Assembly: GCA_050304855.1 (NCBI GenBank)
Contig: JBNLEI010000245.1
Location: forward strand, 1-6,437
Length of the DNA stretch: 6,437 nucleotides
Direction: 5' to 3'
DNA from: Methylomarinum sp050304855
Lineage (GTDB): Bacteria; Pseudomonadota; Gammaproteobacteria; Methylococcales; Methylomonadaceae
Shown here one piece after another: positions 1-5,644 of this stretch (position 1 is the stretch's first letter; the number at the start of each line of letters is the position of its first letter). A model generated the notes under the pieces. The model ran no database searches. It had not been told where the DNA came from and saw only the letters and a program-made list of their open reading frames with translations. Both the position numbers and the translations under genes were made by a program.

Positions 1-139
1 CACCACAGCAAGGACACTGAAACCCGGAAGGCCATTTTGCCCGGAACAGCGCCTCGGCGCACTGGGCTTCGGTTCCGTAGCGCTTCATGTGTTCTGTCAG
101 ACTGAAGCCTTTTTGAAATTGGATCGGGTTCTTTTTCAT
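1..139 (-). CDS. IS1595/ISXO2-like transposase, N-terminal part (cut by window edge)
   Basis: The 46 visible codons begin MKKNPIQFQKGF and continue through a Tyr-Gly-Thr-Glu segment, Cys27 and a Trp-Pro-Ser-Gly-Phe motif into CPCCG at residues 42-46. This is the usual start of IS1595-family (ISXO2-like) transposases, in which a short helical region with the 'rWP.GF.CP.CG' signature forms half of an N-terminal zinc ribbon. The DDE-type catalytic domain would lie beyond the left edge, so I cannot tell whether the copy is intact. The ATG at 137-139 is well supported: on the minus strand a GGAGG Shine-Dalgarno sequence sits 7-8 bases upstream. The element's outer end should lie to the right, within 140-749, but with only one end in view I could not identify a terminal inverted repeat or target duplication. 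Family assignment is from memory of the motif. Confidence 0.8.
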   Translation of the reverse strand, partial: MKKNPIQFQKGFSLTEHMKRYGTEAQCAEALFRAKWPSGFQCPCCG

Positions 140-749
140 GACACGTCCTCCAATCAATTCAAGTCTTTTCTTCGACATCCGATCCGTCTTAAAGTTGCTG
201 AAGGTTGTAAGTAATCAGGAAAGAAAATAATCCTGTTTGAGGAAAAGCCTGTTTGATCGGCTTTTTCGAGTACGCGGACGTACGATAAAAATCTACCCGT
301 TCACCTATCTAATGACGATCTTTCAATCGTATGATGATGAGTCGGGTGCTTTGAAATCCGGGATGAATCAAAACATTTCTGCGTTTCCCTAATACTTCGG
401 AAATACCTGAGCCGGGCATGCAGTGAAAATCCCTTGCAGTGATGTCTCTTTATTTTTTATGGCTATGGATACCTATTCAAGTGTTTCTACCCTGGCTGTT
501 AGATACTGCTTGATTACGTACTGTAATCTTTGAAGGCGCCCCTGCTGTCGACAATCTTGAAAACATGGCCGGAAACACCTCGTTATTTTGGCCATCAGAA
601 GTTTGTGAATAGCCGTTCGATTTTGTTAATTTGGAATGTTGCAAGAAATCAGGCCGCAAAACGCTGCCGGGATCATCATGAGTTGATCAATACCGCTATT
701 CAACGGCTAGTGGAACAGTTCAATATAACCGGTAAGCGGACCACATTTC
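140..749. other. Gene-poor stretch between transposase and barA
   Basis: I see no convincing coding region here on either strand. A plus-strand reading frame starting with TTG at 530 continues into the barA 3' end, but it has no ribosome site and no recognisable family. What is present: a terminator-like hairpin at 242-267; a small GTACG-CGGA-CGTAC hairpin at 270-283; an ACGAT/ATCGT hairpin at 315-330; a perfect GATTAC-N5-GTAATC inverted repeat at 512-528; and short direct repeats, CCTGTTTGA at 232 and 248 and TGCAGTGA at 419 and 435. The two direct repeats each have a 16-base period. The outer end of the IS1595-like element should lie in this stretch, and the rest may be degraded sequence. 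Confidence 0.5.
242..267. terminator. Candidate bidirectional Rho-independent terminator
   Basis: GAAAAGCC at 242-249 pairs with GGCTTTTTC at 259-267 across a 9-base loop, giving an A-tract/stem/T-tract hairpin that reads as a terminator on both strands. On the minus strand it would lie about 100 bases upstream of the transposase start, where it could shield the element from outside transcription. On the plus strand it could be the end of a gene interrupted or displaced by the insertion. There is no long T-run outside the stem, so the call is tentative. Confidence 0.4.
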
Positions 750-3428
750 TCAGACGGTTGACAATCCGAGCAGTATATCGGTCTTATGTTCCATGAAGCG
801 GTCTATCTTGTTTTGTAAATCGGTAAAGCTTGCTTTCGCCTTATCAAATTTGCCGTCGGATAGATCGATCTCAACGCGCTGAGCGGCCTCCTTGAGTACC
901 GAAAAACCGCAAAATCCAACCGATCCATGTAGTTTATGGATGATTTTATTGGCTTTATCCCATTCGGAGTCATCCAAGGCATCTTGAATCATCCTTACTT
1001 GGCCAGGGAGTTCGTTAAAAAGCTTGTTGAATAATACTTCCGCTAATTGTTTGTTTTGAGAAGTTTTCTCCAGCATTTGGGCCAGATAGTCGTTATCGGT
1101 CGACGAATAGGCGTGGGTCGGTTGAAGCCGGGGCTGCCACAGATTGAGTACTTCATTCAATTGATCGGACATGACCGGTTTGATCAGGCATTCGTCGAAA
1201 CCGGCATCGATCAGTTTCTTTCGTTGATGGCTTTGGGCATGAGCGGTGATGGCGACGACCGGCGTGTTATGGTTGATACAATCCGTTCGTTTGATGATTT
1301 TCAAAAGCTCCAGCCCATTGTAGTGGGGCATTTGCAAGTCGAGTAAGATTAATTGATATTTTCGTTGCCTAAGTAACGCGAGTGCCTGTTTACCGTCTTC
1401 CGCCAAAGTGATGTCGTCGGAGCGGCTTTCCAGCTGGGATTTAAGAAGTAGCCGGTTGATTTCGTTATCGTCGGCAATAAAGACCGGAAATTGATGGCTG
1501 GCGGCATTATCTCTGTCGGGACTGGAATCGCTGGCGGATCTTGTTGCGCGATCATCTAACGCATTGGTGATCACCTGTTTCAGAAAAGAGGAACGACAGG
1601 GTAGAGGTAAAATTTCGGCGGTGCTGGAACCATGCAACTGATGGGTGGTGAAAATGACTTTGGCGTCGCCGACGAATGATCCGATGCGGTTAAGTTCGAT
1701 ATGGAAGTCGTCGTCTCTTACCAAAGTTTTTCCTGCGGCATATAAAATGATTTCGCGGATGTTTTCATGTTGCCGCCGAAACTGCGTGATGGCGGAAAAA
1801 CACCGAGACGTATATCCAAGACGGTTCAATTGTTTCACCAGGGCTTTGCGACTCAGCCTCATCGGGTCAATTACGGTAATCATCGCACCGGGTATTTCGC
1901 TATGTTCTTCTTCTTTGGCGTCAACCGGAATGTCGAACCAGAATACCGAACCTTTTCCGAGCTGGCTGTGAACGCCGATCCTCCCATGCAGGCGTTCGAT
2001 GATGTTTTTGGCAATCGTCAGTCCCAAGCCGGTACCCAGTTCTTTATAGACAGCGTATTCGCTGATTTGCAGGAAAGGATGAAAGAGATCTTTGATGACG
2101 TTTTTAGCGATGCCTACGCCGGTATCCGAGACCGAAACAAACAAACGCGATTGTCTGGTTAGAATGCAGCGTATGACGATATGCCCCTGTTTGGTGTATT
2201 TGCAGGCGTTGCCCACCAAATTGGTCAGTACCTGGCTGATACGGACCGGGTCGCTGGTCACCGTGGTCGGCAGATTCGTGTCGATATCGATAATGATTTG
2301 CACATCGCGCGAGCGCGGAACGATGGCCGTTATGCTGCTTTCTATGCATTCCCGAACGTCGAAGGAAATATTTTTTGTTTTGAAATTACCGGTTTCCAGA
2401 CTGGAATAGTCGAGAATTTCGTTGACGATGGTCAGCAAACCGTAGGCCGAAGTCTTAATCAAACGAGCCTGTTCCAGTTGTCCGGGCGACAGTTTCGATT
2501 GGGTGAGCAGGTCTATGAAGCCGATAATGCCGTTCATCGGCGTTCGGATTTCATGGCTGATATGGGCGAGGAACTGCGACTTTGTTTCATTTTGAGCGAT
2601 AGCCATCTGGGTGGTTTTTTCCAGCGACTGGTTTTTTTCTTCCAGGGACTCCATCGCAACGGTGAGTTCCTTGACCGCGTTGTTCACTTGTTGAATCAAA
2701 TAGTTTTGCGTCTGCTGCAGGCCGATTGCCATCGAGTTAAAACTTTCGCACAACGTGGCGATTTCCGTAGTGCTGTTCTTGCCGGCGCGTGCGTCCATGT
2801 TGCCGTTGGCAAGGTCGTTGGCGACTTCGGTCAAATTGATCAATGGCGTACTGATCGTTTTGCTGAGGCGAAAAGCAAGCAGAAGGGCAAATACGAAACA
2901 GGCGACAATGATTGTCAGGCTGTTGGTCAGGAAGCTGTGACGGGCCAGGCGTATTGGCTTTTGACTGAGGCCGATTTGGACGAAACCGATATGACGGTCG
3001 TCGGTTTGTTTTTCGGTTTCGAACAACGAAAAGTCGATGGCGGCCGAATTTTTTCTTAACGATTGAATTTTAACGTCCGCTTCGAAAATTTGCAGACTAT
3101 CGTTGCCGGATTCGAGGATATGGCTGGATTGCGCCAGCACTTTGCCGTTGAGGTCTTTAATCGAAACATATACGACGTCCTTTTCGTTGAGTAAGTCGTC
3201 GGACATGGCTTGCAGCATTGGTTTGTTGGCGGAGAATACGCCGTAAGTGCTGGCAACGGCAAGTTGCGTGGCGATGGTGTTTCCGCGTTCGAGTAAAGAT
3301 TGCTCGAGATAACGAAATTGAATTTCAATAAAGTAAGCCGTCAGGGAAATGACAAGCAACAGAGTGGGTGCAAGTCCCATGATGAACAGACGGAAGCGGA
3401 TACCTTTGGTGTTGAATCTGAAATTCAT
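750..3428 (-). CDS. barA: BarA/GacS-type hybrid sensor histidine kinase
   Basis: An 892-residue membrane sensor kinase that should autophosphorylate and relay phosphate to a UvrY/GacA-type regulator, the input of the Csr/Rsm pathway. Domains: membrane segment about 13-34; periplasmic part about 35-165; second membrane segment about 168-188; HAMP about 189-240; coiled linker 240-280; HisKA with FLAHISHEIRTPMNG (phospho-His292); HATPase with N box (Asn407), DTGVGI 435-440, FHPF 449-452 and GTGLGL 465-470. A receiver-like segment at about 514-625 lacks the phospho-acceptor Asp and the conserved Lys. The true receiver at about 648-765 has Asp653/654, Asp697, Thr728 and Lys750. The C-terminal HPt domain has HKLHGSVGFCGF with His831 as likely acceptor. 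E. coli BarA is slightly longer (918) and has the same HKLHG HPt motif. The ATG at 3426-3428 leads directly into the expected basic N-terminus; its ribosome site is weak (AGG, 8 bases upstream). It is transcribed away from sqr. The partner regulator gene is not in view. Confidence 0.93.
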   Translation of the reverse strand: MNFRFNTKGIRFRLFIMGLAPTLLLVISLTAYFIEIQFRYLEQSLLERGNTIATQLAVASTYGVFSANKPMLQAMSDDLLNEKDVVYVSIKDLNGKVLAQSSHILESGNDSLQIFEADVKIQSLRKNSAAIDFSLFETEKQTDDRHIGFVQIGLSQKPIRLARHSFLTNSLTIIVACFVFALLLAFRLSKTISTPLINLTEVANDLANGNMDARAGKNSTTEIATLCESFNSMAIGLQQTQNYLIQQVNNAVKELTVAMESLEEKNQSLEKTTQMAIAQNETKSQFLAHISHEIRTPMNGIIGFIDLLTQSKLSPGQLEQARLIKTSAYGLLTIVNEILDYSSLETGNFKTKNISFDVRECIESSITAIVPRSRDVQIIIDIDTNLPTTVTSDPVRISQVLTNLVGNACKYTKQGHIVIRCILTRQSRLFVSVSDTGVGIAKNVIKDLFHPFLQISEYAVYKELGTGLGLTIAKNIIERLHGRIGVHSQLGKGSVFWFDIPVDAKEEEHSEIPGAMITVIDPMRLSRKALVKQLNRLGYTSRCFSAITQFRRQHENIREIILYAAGKTLVRDDDFHIELNRIGSFVGDAKVIFTTHQLHGSSTAEILPLPCRSSFLKQVITNALDDRATRSASDSSPDRDNAASHQFPVFIADDNEINRLLLKSQLESRSDDITLAEDGKQALALLRQRKYQLILLDLQMPHYNGLELLKIIKRTDCINHNTPVVAITAHAQSHQRKKLIDAGFDECLIKPVMSDQLNEVLNLWQPRLQPTHAYSSTDNDYLAQMLEKTSQNKQLAEVLFNKLFNELPGQVRMIQDALDDSEWDKANKIIHKLHGSVGFCGFSVLKEAAQRVEIDLSDGKFDKAKASFTDLQNKIDRFMEHKTDILLGLSTV

Positions 3429-3496
3429 CGACGGCCTAAAGGAGCGTAAAAAACAACTTTTTTCATCGGTTGAAGCGGAGCAATAAAAATATAGTT

Positions 3497-3522
3497 GAAT
3501 ATTTTAGAGAATTCTAATATTC
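3497..3522. promoter_or_regulatory. AT-rich imperfect inverted repeat between barA and sqr
   Basis: GAATATT at 3497-3503 and AATATTC at 3516-3522 flank a TAGA-GAAT-TCTA core. The two halves pair almost fully if two bases bulge on the left arm. It lies 69-94 bases upstream of the barA start, and its right end overlaps a possible minus-strand -10 (TAGAAT, the complement of 3519-3524). It could be an operator or simply AT-rich promoter DNA. I cannot name a binding protein. Confidence 0.3.
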
Positions 3523-3559
3523 TATCGCCTCGTTGTTTTATAATAAAAATATACATTTT

Positions 3560-3611
3560 TTTACAGGACATTCCTGTTGTATAGTCAGCATTTTAAACAA
3601 AATCTGATAAT
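3560..3611 (+). promoter_or_regulatory. Candidate sqr promoter region with a perfect palindrome
   Basis: ACAGGA (3563-3568), CAT, TCCTGT (3572-3577) is a perfect 6+6 palindrome and the most symmetric element in the barA-sqr gap. Two sigma-70-like readings are possible. One has -10 TATAGT at 3580-3585 with a poorly spaced TTTACA at 3560-3565, which would place the palindrome inside the promoter, as for a repressor. The other has TAGTCA at 3582-3587, an 18-base spacer and GATAAT at 3606-3611, which would place the palindrome near -48, as for an activator. Neither is strong. The regulator is unknown, and I do not recognise the site as a known sulfide-regulator box. Confidence 0.4.
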
Positions 3612-3655
3612 GAGCTGCGGGTATGTCGGTTGAATCATACTGAGGAGAGAATGTT

Positions 3656-4930
3656 ATGGCTAGAATCGTTGTATTAGGTGCAGGTATCGGTGGTGTGCCG
3701 ATGGCTTTCGAAATGAAGGAATCGGTCAGCAAAAACGATGAGGTTATCGTAATTTCCGATTCGCCAACATTTCATTTTGTCCCTTCCAATCCCTGGGTGC
3801 CGCCAAAATGGCGCAAGCCGGAAGATTTAAAGGTCGAATTGGCCCCGGTCATGAAGAAAAAAGGGATCGAATTCATTCAAAAAGCGGCCGTCAAGCTTGA
3901 TCCGGTCAATAACAAGGTTCATTTGGCCGACAATTCCACGGTGGATTACGATTATCTGATTATCGCCACGGGGCCGCGTCTGGCGTTCGACGAAGTACCG
4001 GGTCTGGGGCCGGAAGGCTTTACGTCGTCCGTTTGTCATGTTGATCATGCCGCAATTGCGGCCCAGGATTGGGACAAATTTATGGAAGATCCCGGTCCGA
4101 TTGTCGTAGGCGCGGTGCAGGGAGCATCCTGCTTCGGTCCGGCTTACGAGTATCTGATGATTCTCGAAACTGAACTGCGCAAACGCAAAATTCGCGACAA
4201 AGTGCCGATGACTTTCGTCACTTCGGAACCTTACATCGGCCATCTGGGCTTGGGCGGCGTAGGCGACACCAAAGGTTTGTTGGAAAGCGCGCTTCGCGAC
4301 AAGACCATAAAATGGATCACCAACGCAAAGGTCGACCGAATCGAAAAAGGCATGATGCATGTCACCGAGGTCGACGAAAACGGCAAGGATAAAGCTAAGC
4401 ACGAACTGCCGTTCAAACATTCGATGATGCTGCCGGCATTCACCGGAGTTGATGCGGTTCGTAACGTGGAAGCGGAAGGATTGGTCAATCCGCGCGGTTT
4501 CGTCATCGTCGATAAATACCAGCGCAACCCGACTTTCAAAAATATTTATTCGGTCGGCGTCTGTATAGCGTTGCCGCCGGTCGAAAAAACGCCGTTACCT
4601 GTCGGTACCCCAAAAACGGGCTATATGATCGAATCGATGGTGACTGCGACCGCGCATAACATTCGCGACGAGTTGAACGGTAAGGAACCAAGCGATGTGC
4701 CTAGTCTCAGCGCGTTGTGTCTGGCCGATCTGGGCGATACCGGCGTCGCATTTTTGGCGGTACCGCAAATTCCTCCGAGAAACACGACGTGGTCCAATCA
4801 TGGCAAGTGGGTGCATCTGGCGAAAATCGCGTTTGAAAAGTACTTCATGCGCAAGGTCAGAAAAGGCATCAGCGAGCCGTTTTACGAAAGATTGATGCTG
4901 AAAGTGATGGGCGTCGTCCGTTTGAAATAA
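3656..4930 (+). CDS. sqr: Sulfide:quinone oxidoreductase
   Basis: A 424-residue FAD enzyme of the disulfide oxidoreductase fold that oxidises sulfide to polysulfide or sulfur and reduces membrane quinone. It has the dinucleotide-binding GAGIGG at 8-13, Asp35 closing the second strand, LIIATGP at 101-107, and the family blocks VGAVQGASCFGPAYEY (151-166), VPMTFVTSEPYIGH (183-196), EKTPLPVGTPKTGYMIE (310-326) and LSALCLADLGDTG (351-363). Cys127, Cys159 and Cys355 match, from memory, the three redox-centre cysteines of the Aquifex aeolicus enzyme (124, 156, 347). Leu354, Phe393 and Phe397 fall where its quinone-site residues lie. The C-terminal FEKYFMRKVRKG and following helix would anchor it to the membrane; no signal peptide or transmembrane helix is seen. 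The C-terminus stops at VVRLK, without the Cys-rich tail of the Aquifex protein. The ATG at 3656 has AGGAG (3643-3647) 8 bases upstream. It is followed 10 bases later by a small membrane protein gene. Confidence 0.95.
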   Translation: MARIVVLGAGIGGVPMAFEMKESVSKNDEVIVISDSPTFHFVPSNPWVPPKWRKPEDLKVELAPVMKKKGIEFIQKAAVKLDPVNNKVHLADNSTVDYDYLIIATGPRLAFDEVPGLGPEGFTSSVCHVDHAAIAAQDWDKFMEDPGPIVVGAVQGASCFGPAYEYLMILETELRKRKIRDKVPMTFVTSEPYIGHLGLGGVGDTKGLLESALRDKTIKWITNAKVDRIEKGMMHVTEVDENGKDKAKHELPFKHSMMLPAFTGVDAVRNVEAEGLVNPRGFVIVDKYQRNPTFKNIYSVGVCIALPPVEKTPLPVGTPKTGYMIESMVTATAHNIRDELNGKEPSDVPSLSALCLADLGDTGVAFLAVPQIPPRNTTWSNHGKWVHLAKIAFEKYFMRKVRKGISEPFYERLMLKVMGVVRLK

Positions 4931-4940
4931 GGAGACTGTT

Positions 4941-5141
4941 ATGACGATTGACCGTTGGGTTCTGGCAGTGGCTGGATCGTTCGTATTAATTAGCGTTGCC
5001 CTGGCCGTGTGGCATTCGATGAACTGGCTTTGGTTTACAGCTTTTGTCGGGGCGAATCTGTTGCAATCGTCGTTTACCGGGTTCTGTCCGCTGGCGATCA
5101 TTTTGAAAAAATTCGGCGTTAAGCCGGGAAACGCTTTTTAA
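4941..5141 (+). CDS. Small DUF2892 (YgaP-like) inner-membrane protein
   Basis: A 66-residue protein with two hydrophobic segments (about 6-23 and 29-45), a short polar turn around His25-Ser26, and the ending LLQSSFTGFCPLAIILKKFG (residues 40-59). The TGFCPL...LKK.G signature is typical of the DUF2892 family, the membrane domain found at the C-terminus of the rhodanese YgaP and as a stand-alone protein beside sulfur-oxidation genes. The single Cys49 lies in the signature. It starts 10 bases after the sqr stop. Its AAGGAG (4929-4934) overlaps the sqr TAA and is 6 bases from the ATG, so co-transcription with sqr is very likely. Its molecular role is not established; by context it may help localise or assist sulfide or sulfane-sulfur handling at the membrane. 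Confidence 0.85.
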   Translation: MTIDRWVLAVAGSFVLISVALAVWHSMNWLWFTAFVGANLLQSSFTGFCPLAIILKKFGVKPGNAF

Positions 5142-5154
5142 TTCTTTCGCATCG

Positions 5155-5179
5155 AGGAGGACGTCTCAAGCGTCCTCCT
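5155..5179 (+). terminator. GC-rich hairpin after the sqr operon
   Basis: AGGAGGACG (5155-5163), a 7-base loop and CGTCCTCCT (5171-5179) form a perfect 9-bp stem starting 14 bases after the DUF2892 gene stop. The sequence after it (TATACGGCTTTG) is not a real T-run, so it may be a weak terminator or a 3'-end stabiliser, with true termination at 5297-5331. Confidence 0.5.
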
Positions 5180-5256
5180 TATACGGCTTTGTTTTGTCGA
5201 TTAGAGTCCGCAACAGCGTAGAGCAGATACGTTTTCGATCGTGAATGCTTTACCTC

Positions 5257-5286
5257 GAGACAAAAAACCGTCATTTCCCCTATAAT
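5257..5286 (+). promoter_or_regulatory. Sigma-70-like promoter with perfect TATAAT
   Basis: GAGACA at 5257-5262 (4 of 6 to TTGACA), an 18-base spacer, and a perfect TATAAT at 5281-5286. Transcription would start near 5293, immediately before the hairpin and T-run of the terminator at 5297-5331, which is odd for a working gene promoter. It may be a chance match, or it may drive a very short or attenuated RNA. CATTTCCC and GGGAAATG flank the -10 symmetrically. Confidence 0.3.
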
Positions 5287-5314
5287 CCCCCTCTTGGGAA
5301 ATGCTGAATAACGG
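5262..5314 (-). terminator. Minus-strand terminator reading of the repeat cluster
   Basis: Read on the minus strand, CATTTCCC (complement of 5296-5303) pairs with GGGAAATG (complement of 5272-5279), with an outer CCGT/ACGG helix, and is followed by six T residues (A-run at 5262-5267). No annotated gene on the minus strand would end here, since the neighbours on both sides are plus-strand genes. It is either part of a symmetrical bidirectional terminator or the end of an unannotated minus-strand RNA. Confidence 0.45.
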
Positions 5315-5331
5315 CATTTCCTGATTTTTTT
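5297..5331 (+). terminator. Rho-independent terminator, probably of the sqr operon
   Basis: GGAAATGC (5297-5304), a 9-base loop and GCATTTCC (5314-5321) form an 8-bp stem with one more G-T pair outside, followed by seven T residues at 5325-5331. The left arm can alternatively pair with CATTTCCC at 5272-5279, giving two mutually exclusive hairpins in any transcript that reads in from upstream. Confidence 0.65.
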
Positions 5332-5532
5332 CGGCCTTTCATTTCCTCTCATGGACCGCTATCGCGGTTGTCCTTTTTCGGCGCCCCATCCCGATTCAAC
5401 CATATGAACGGTGCTAGTTCGGGAGATACAAGATCCCTTGAAATGCCTTTCCCAACGCGTTACATCCGGGCTAGAATTGTGGCCTGACATGTTTACCGAA
5501 TCGACCGACACCTACGTAAATTCTTACTTGTG

Positions 5533-5555
5533 ATGACGGGAATCCGTCATTTTTT
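5533..5555 (+). terminator. Rho-independent terminator upstream of fliL
   Basis: ATGACGG (5533-5539), tetraloop GAAT and CCGTCAT (5544-5550) run straight into TTTTT at 5551-5555, a compact classical terminator on the plus strand. It sits just upstream of the fliL promoter and would insulate the flagellar operon from the sqr side. It may also end a short RNA starting within 5332-5530; a weak TTCCCA-17-TAGAAT match at 5449-5477 is one possible source. Confidence 0.65.
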
Positions 5556-5600
5556 ACCCTTGCGTTTTCAAGTTGCTGATATATAGTTAATTTTAATGAG

Positions 5601-5615
5601 TGGAATAAGGATTGC
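5601..5615 (+). promoter_or_regulatory. Sigma-54-like promoter of the fliL operon
   Basis: TGGAATAAGGATTGC carries the diagnostic GG (5602-5603) and GC (5614-5615) exactly 10 bases apart, plus the TTGC of the -12 element; the -24 element keeps TGG and one A of TGGCAC. The predicted start near 5627 leaves room for a GGGAAG ribosome site at 5634-5639 and the ATG at 5645. Flagellar fliL operons of polarly flagellated gammaproteobacteria are often RpoN/FleQ dependent, which agrees. No activator site was recognised upstream. Confidence 0.6.
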
Positions 5616-5644
5616 TTTCAGTTCGAAAAAAGCGGGAAGAACGA

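Larger units (their letters stand above)
5142..5644. other. Structured non-coding region between the sqr operon and fliL
   Basis: About 500 bases without a credible gene; the longest tidy frame from an ATG, at 5351, gives only 18 codons and has no ribosome site. The stretch is dense in inverted repeats: a GC-rich hairpin at 5155-5179, the CATTTCC/GGGAAATG cluster at 5262-5346, a GGACCGC/GCGGT hairpin around 5353-5373, CCCGA/TCGGG arms at 5390-5423, and a terminator at 5533-5555. It ends in a sigma-54-like promoter. Two good plus-strand terminators about 220 bases apart raise the possibility of a short transcript between them. I do not recognise a known RNA family (tmRNA, 6S, SRP RNA or a riboswitch). 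Confidence 0.5.

Noticed and set aside
205..216. TGTAAG half-site resembling a GacA/UvrY box
   Set aside because: The second half, CTTACA, is missing at the required spacing.
493..511. TGGC...TGCTT resembling a sigma-54 promoter
   Set aside because: The GG and GC elements are 12 bases apart instead of the required 10, and no gene follows.
640..668. Possible minus-strand terminator of barA (GGCCGC/GCTGCC with loop AAAAC)
   Set aside because: The stem has a mismatch and the following tract on the minus strand (TGATTTCTTGC) is a poor T-run, so the barA terminator remains unidentified.
530..796. Plus-strand 88-codon open frame starting with TTG
   Set aside because: No ribosome site or recognisable family, and its 3' part overlaps the end of barA on the other strand.
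2181..3059. Long plus-strand open frame (292 codons) opposite barA
   Set aside because: It is the antisense shadow of the HAMP, HisKA and ATPase regions of barA; its translation resembles no family.
3827..4420. Minus-strand open frame (197 codons) opposite sqr
   Set aside because: It is a shadow of the strongly conserved sqr reading frame and has no family features.
5351..5407. Eighteen-codon open frame starting ATGGACCGC
   Set aside because: No Shine-Dalgarno sequence, and it overlaps a predicted hairpin; too short to support as a leader peptide.
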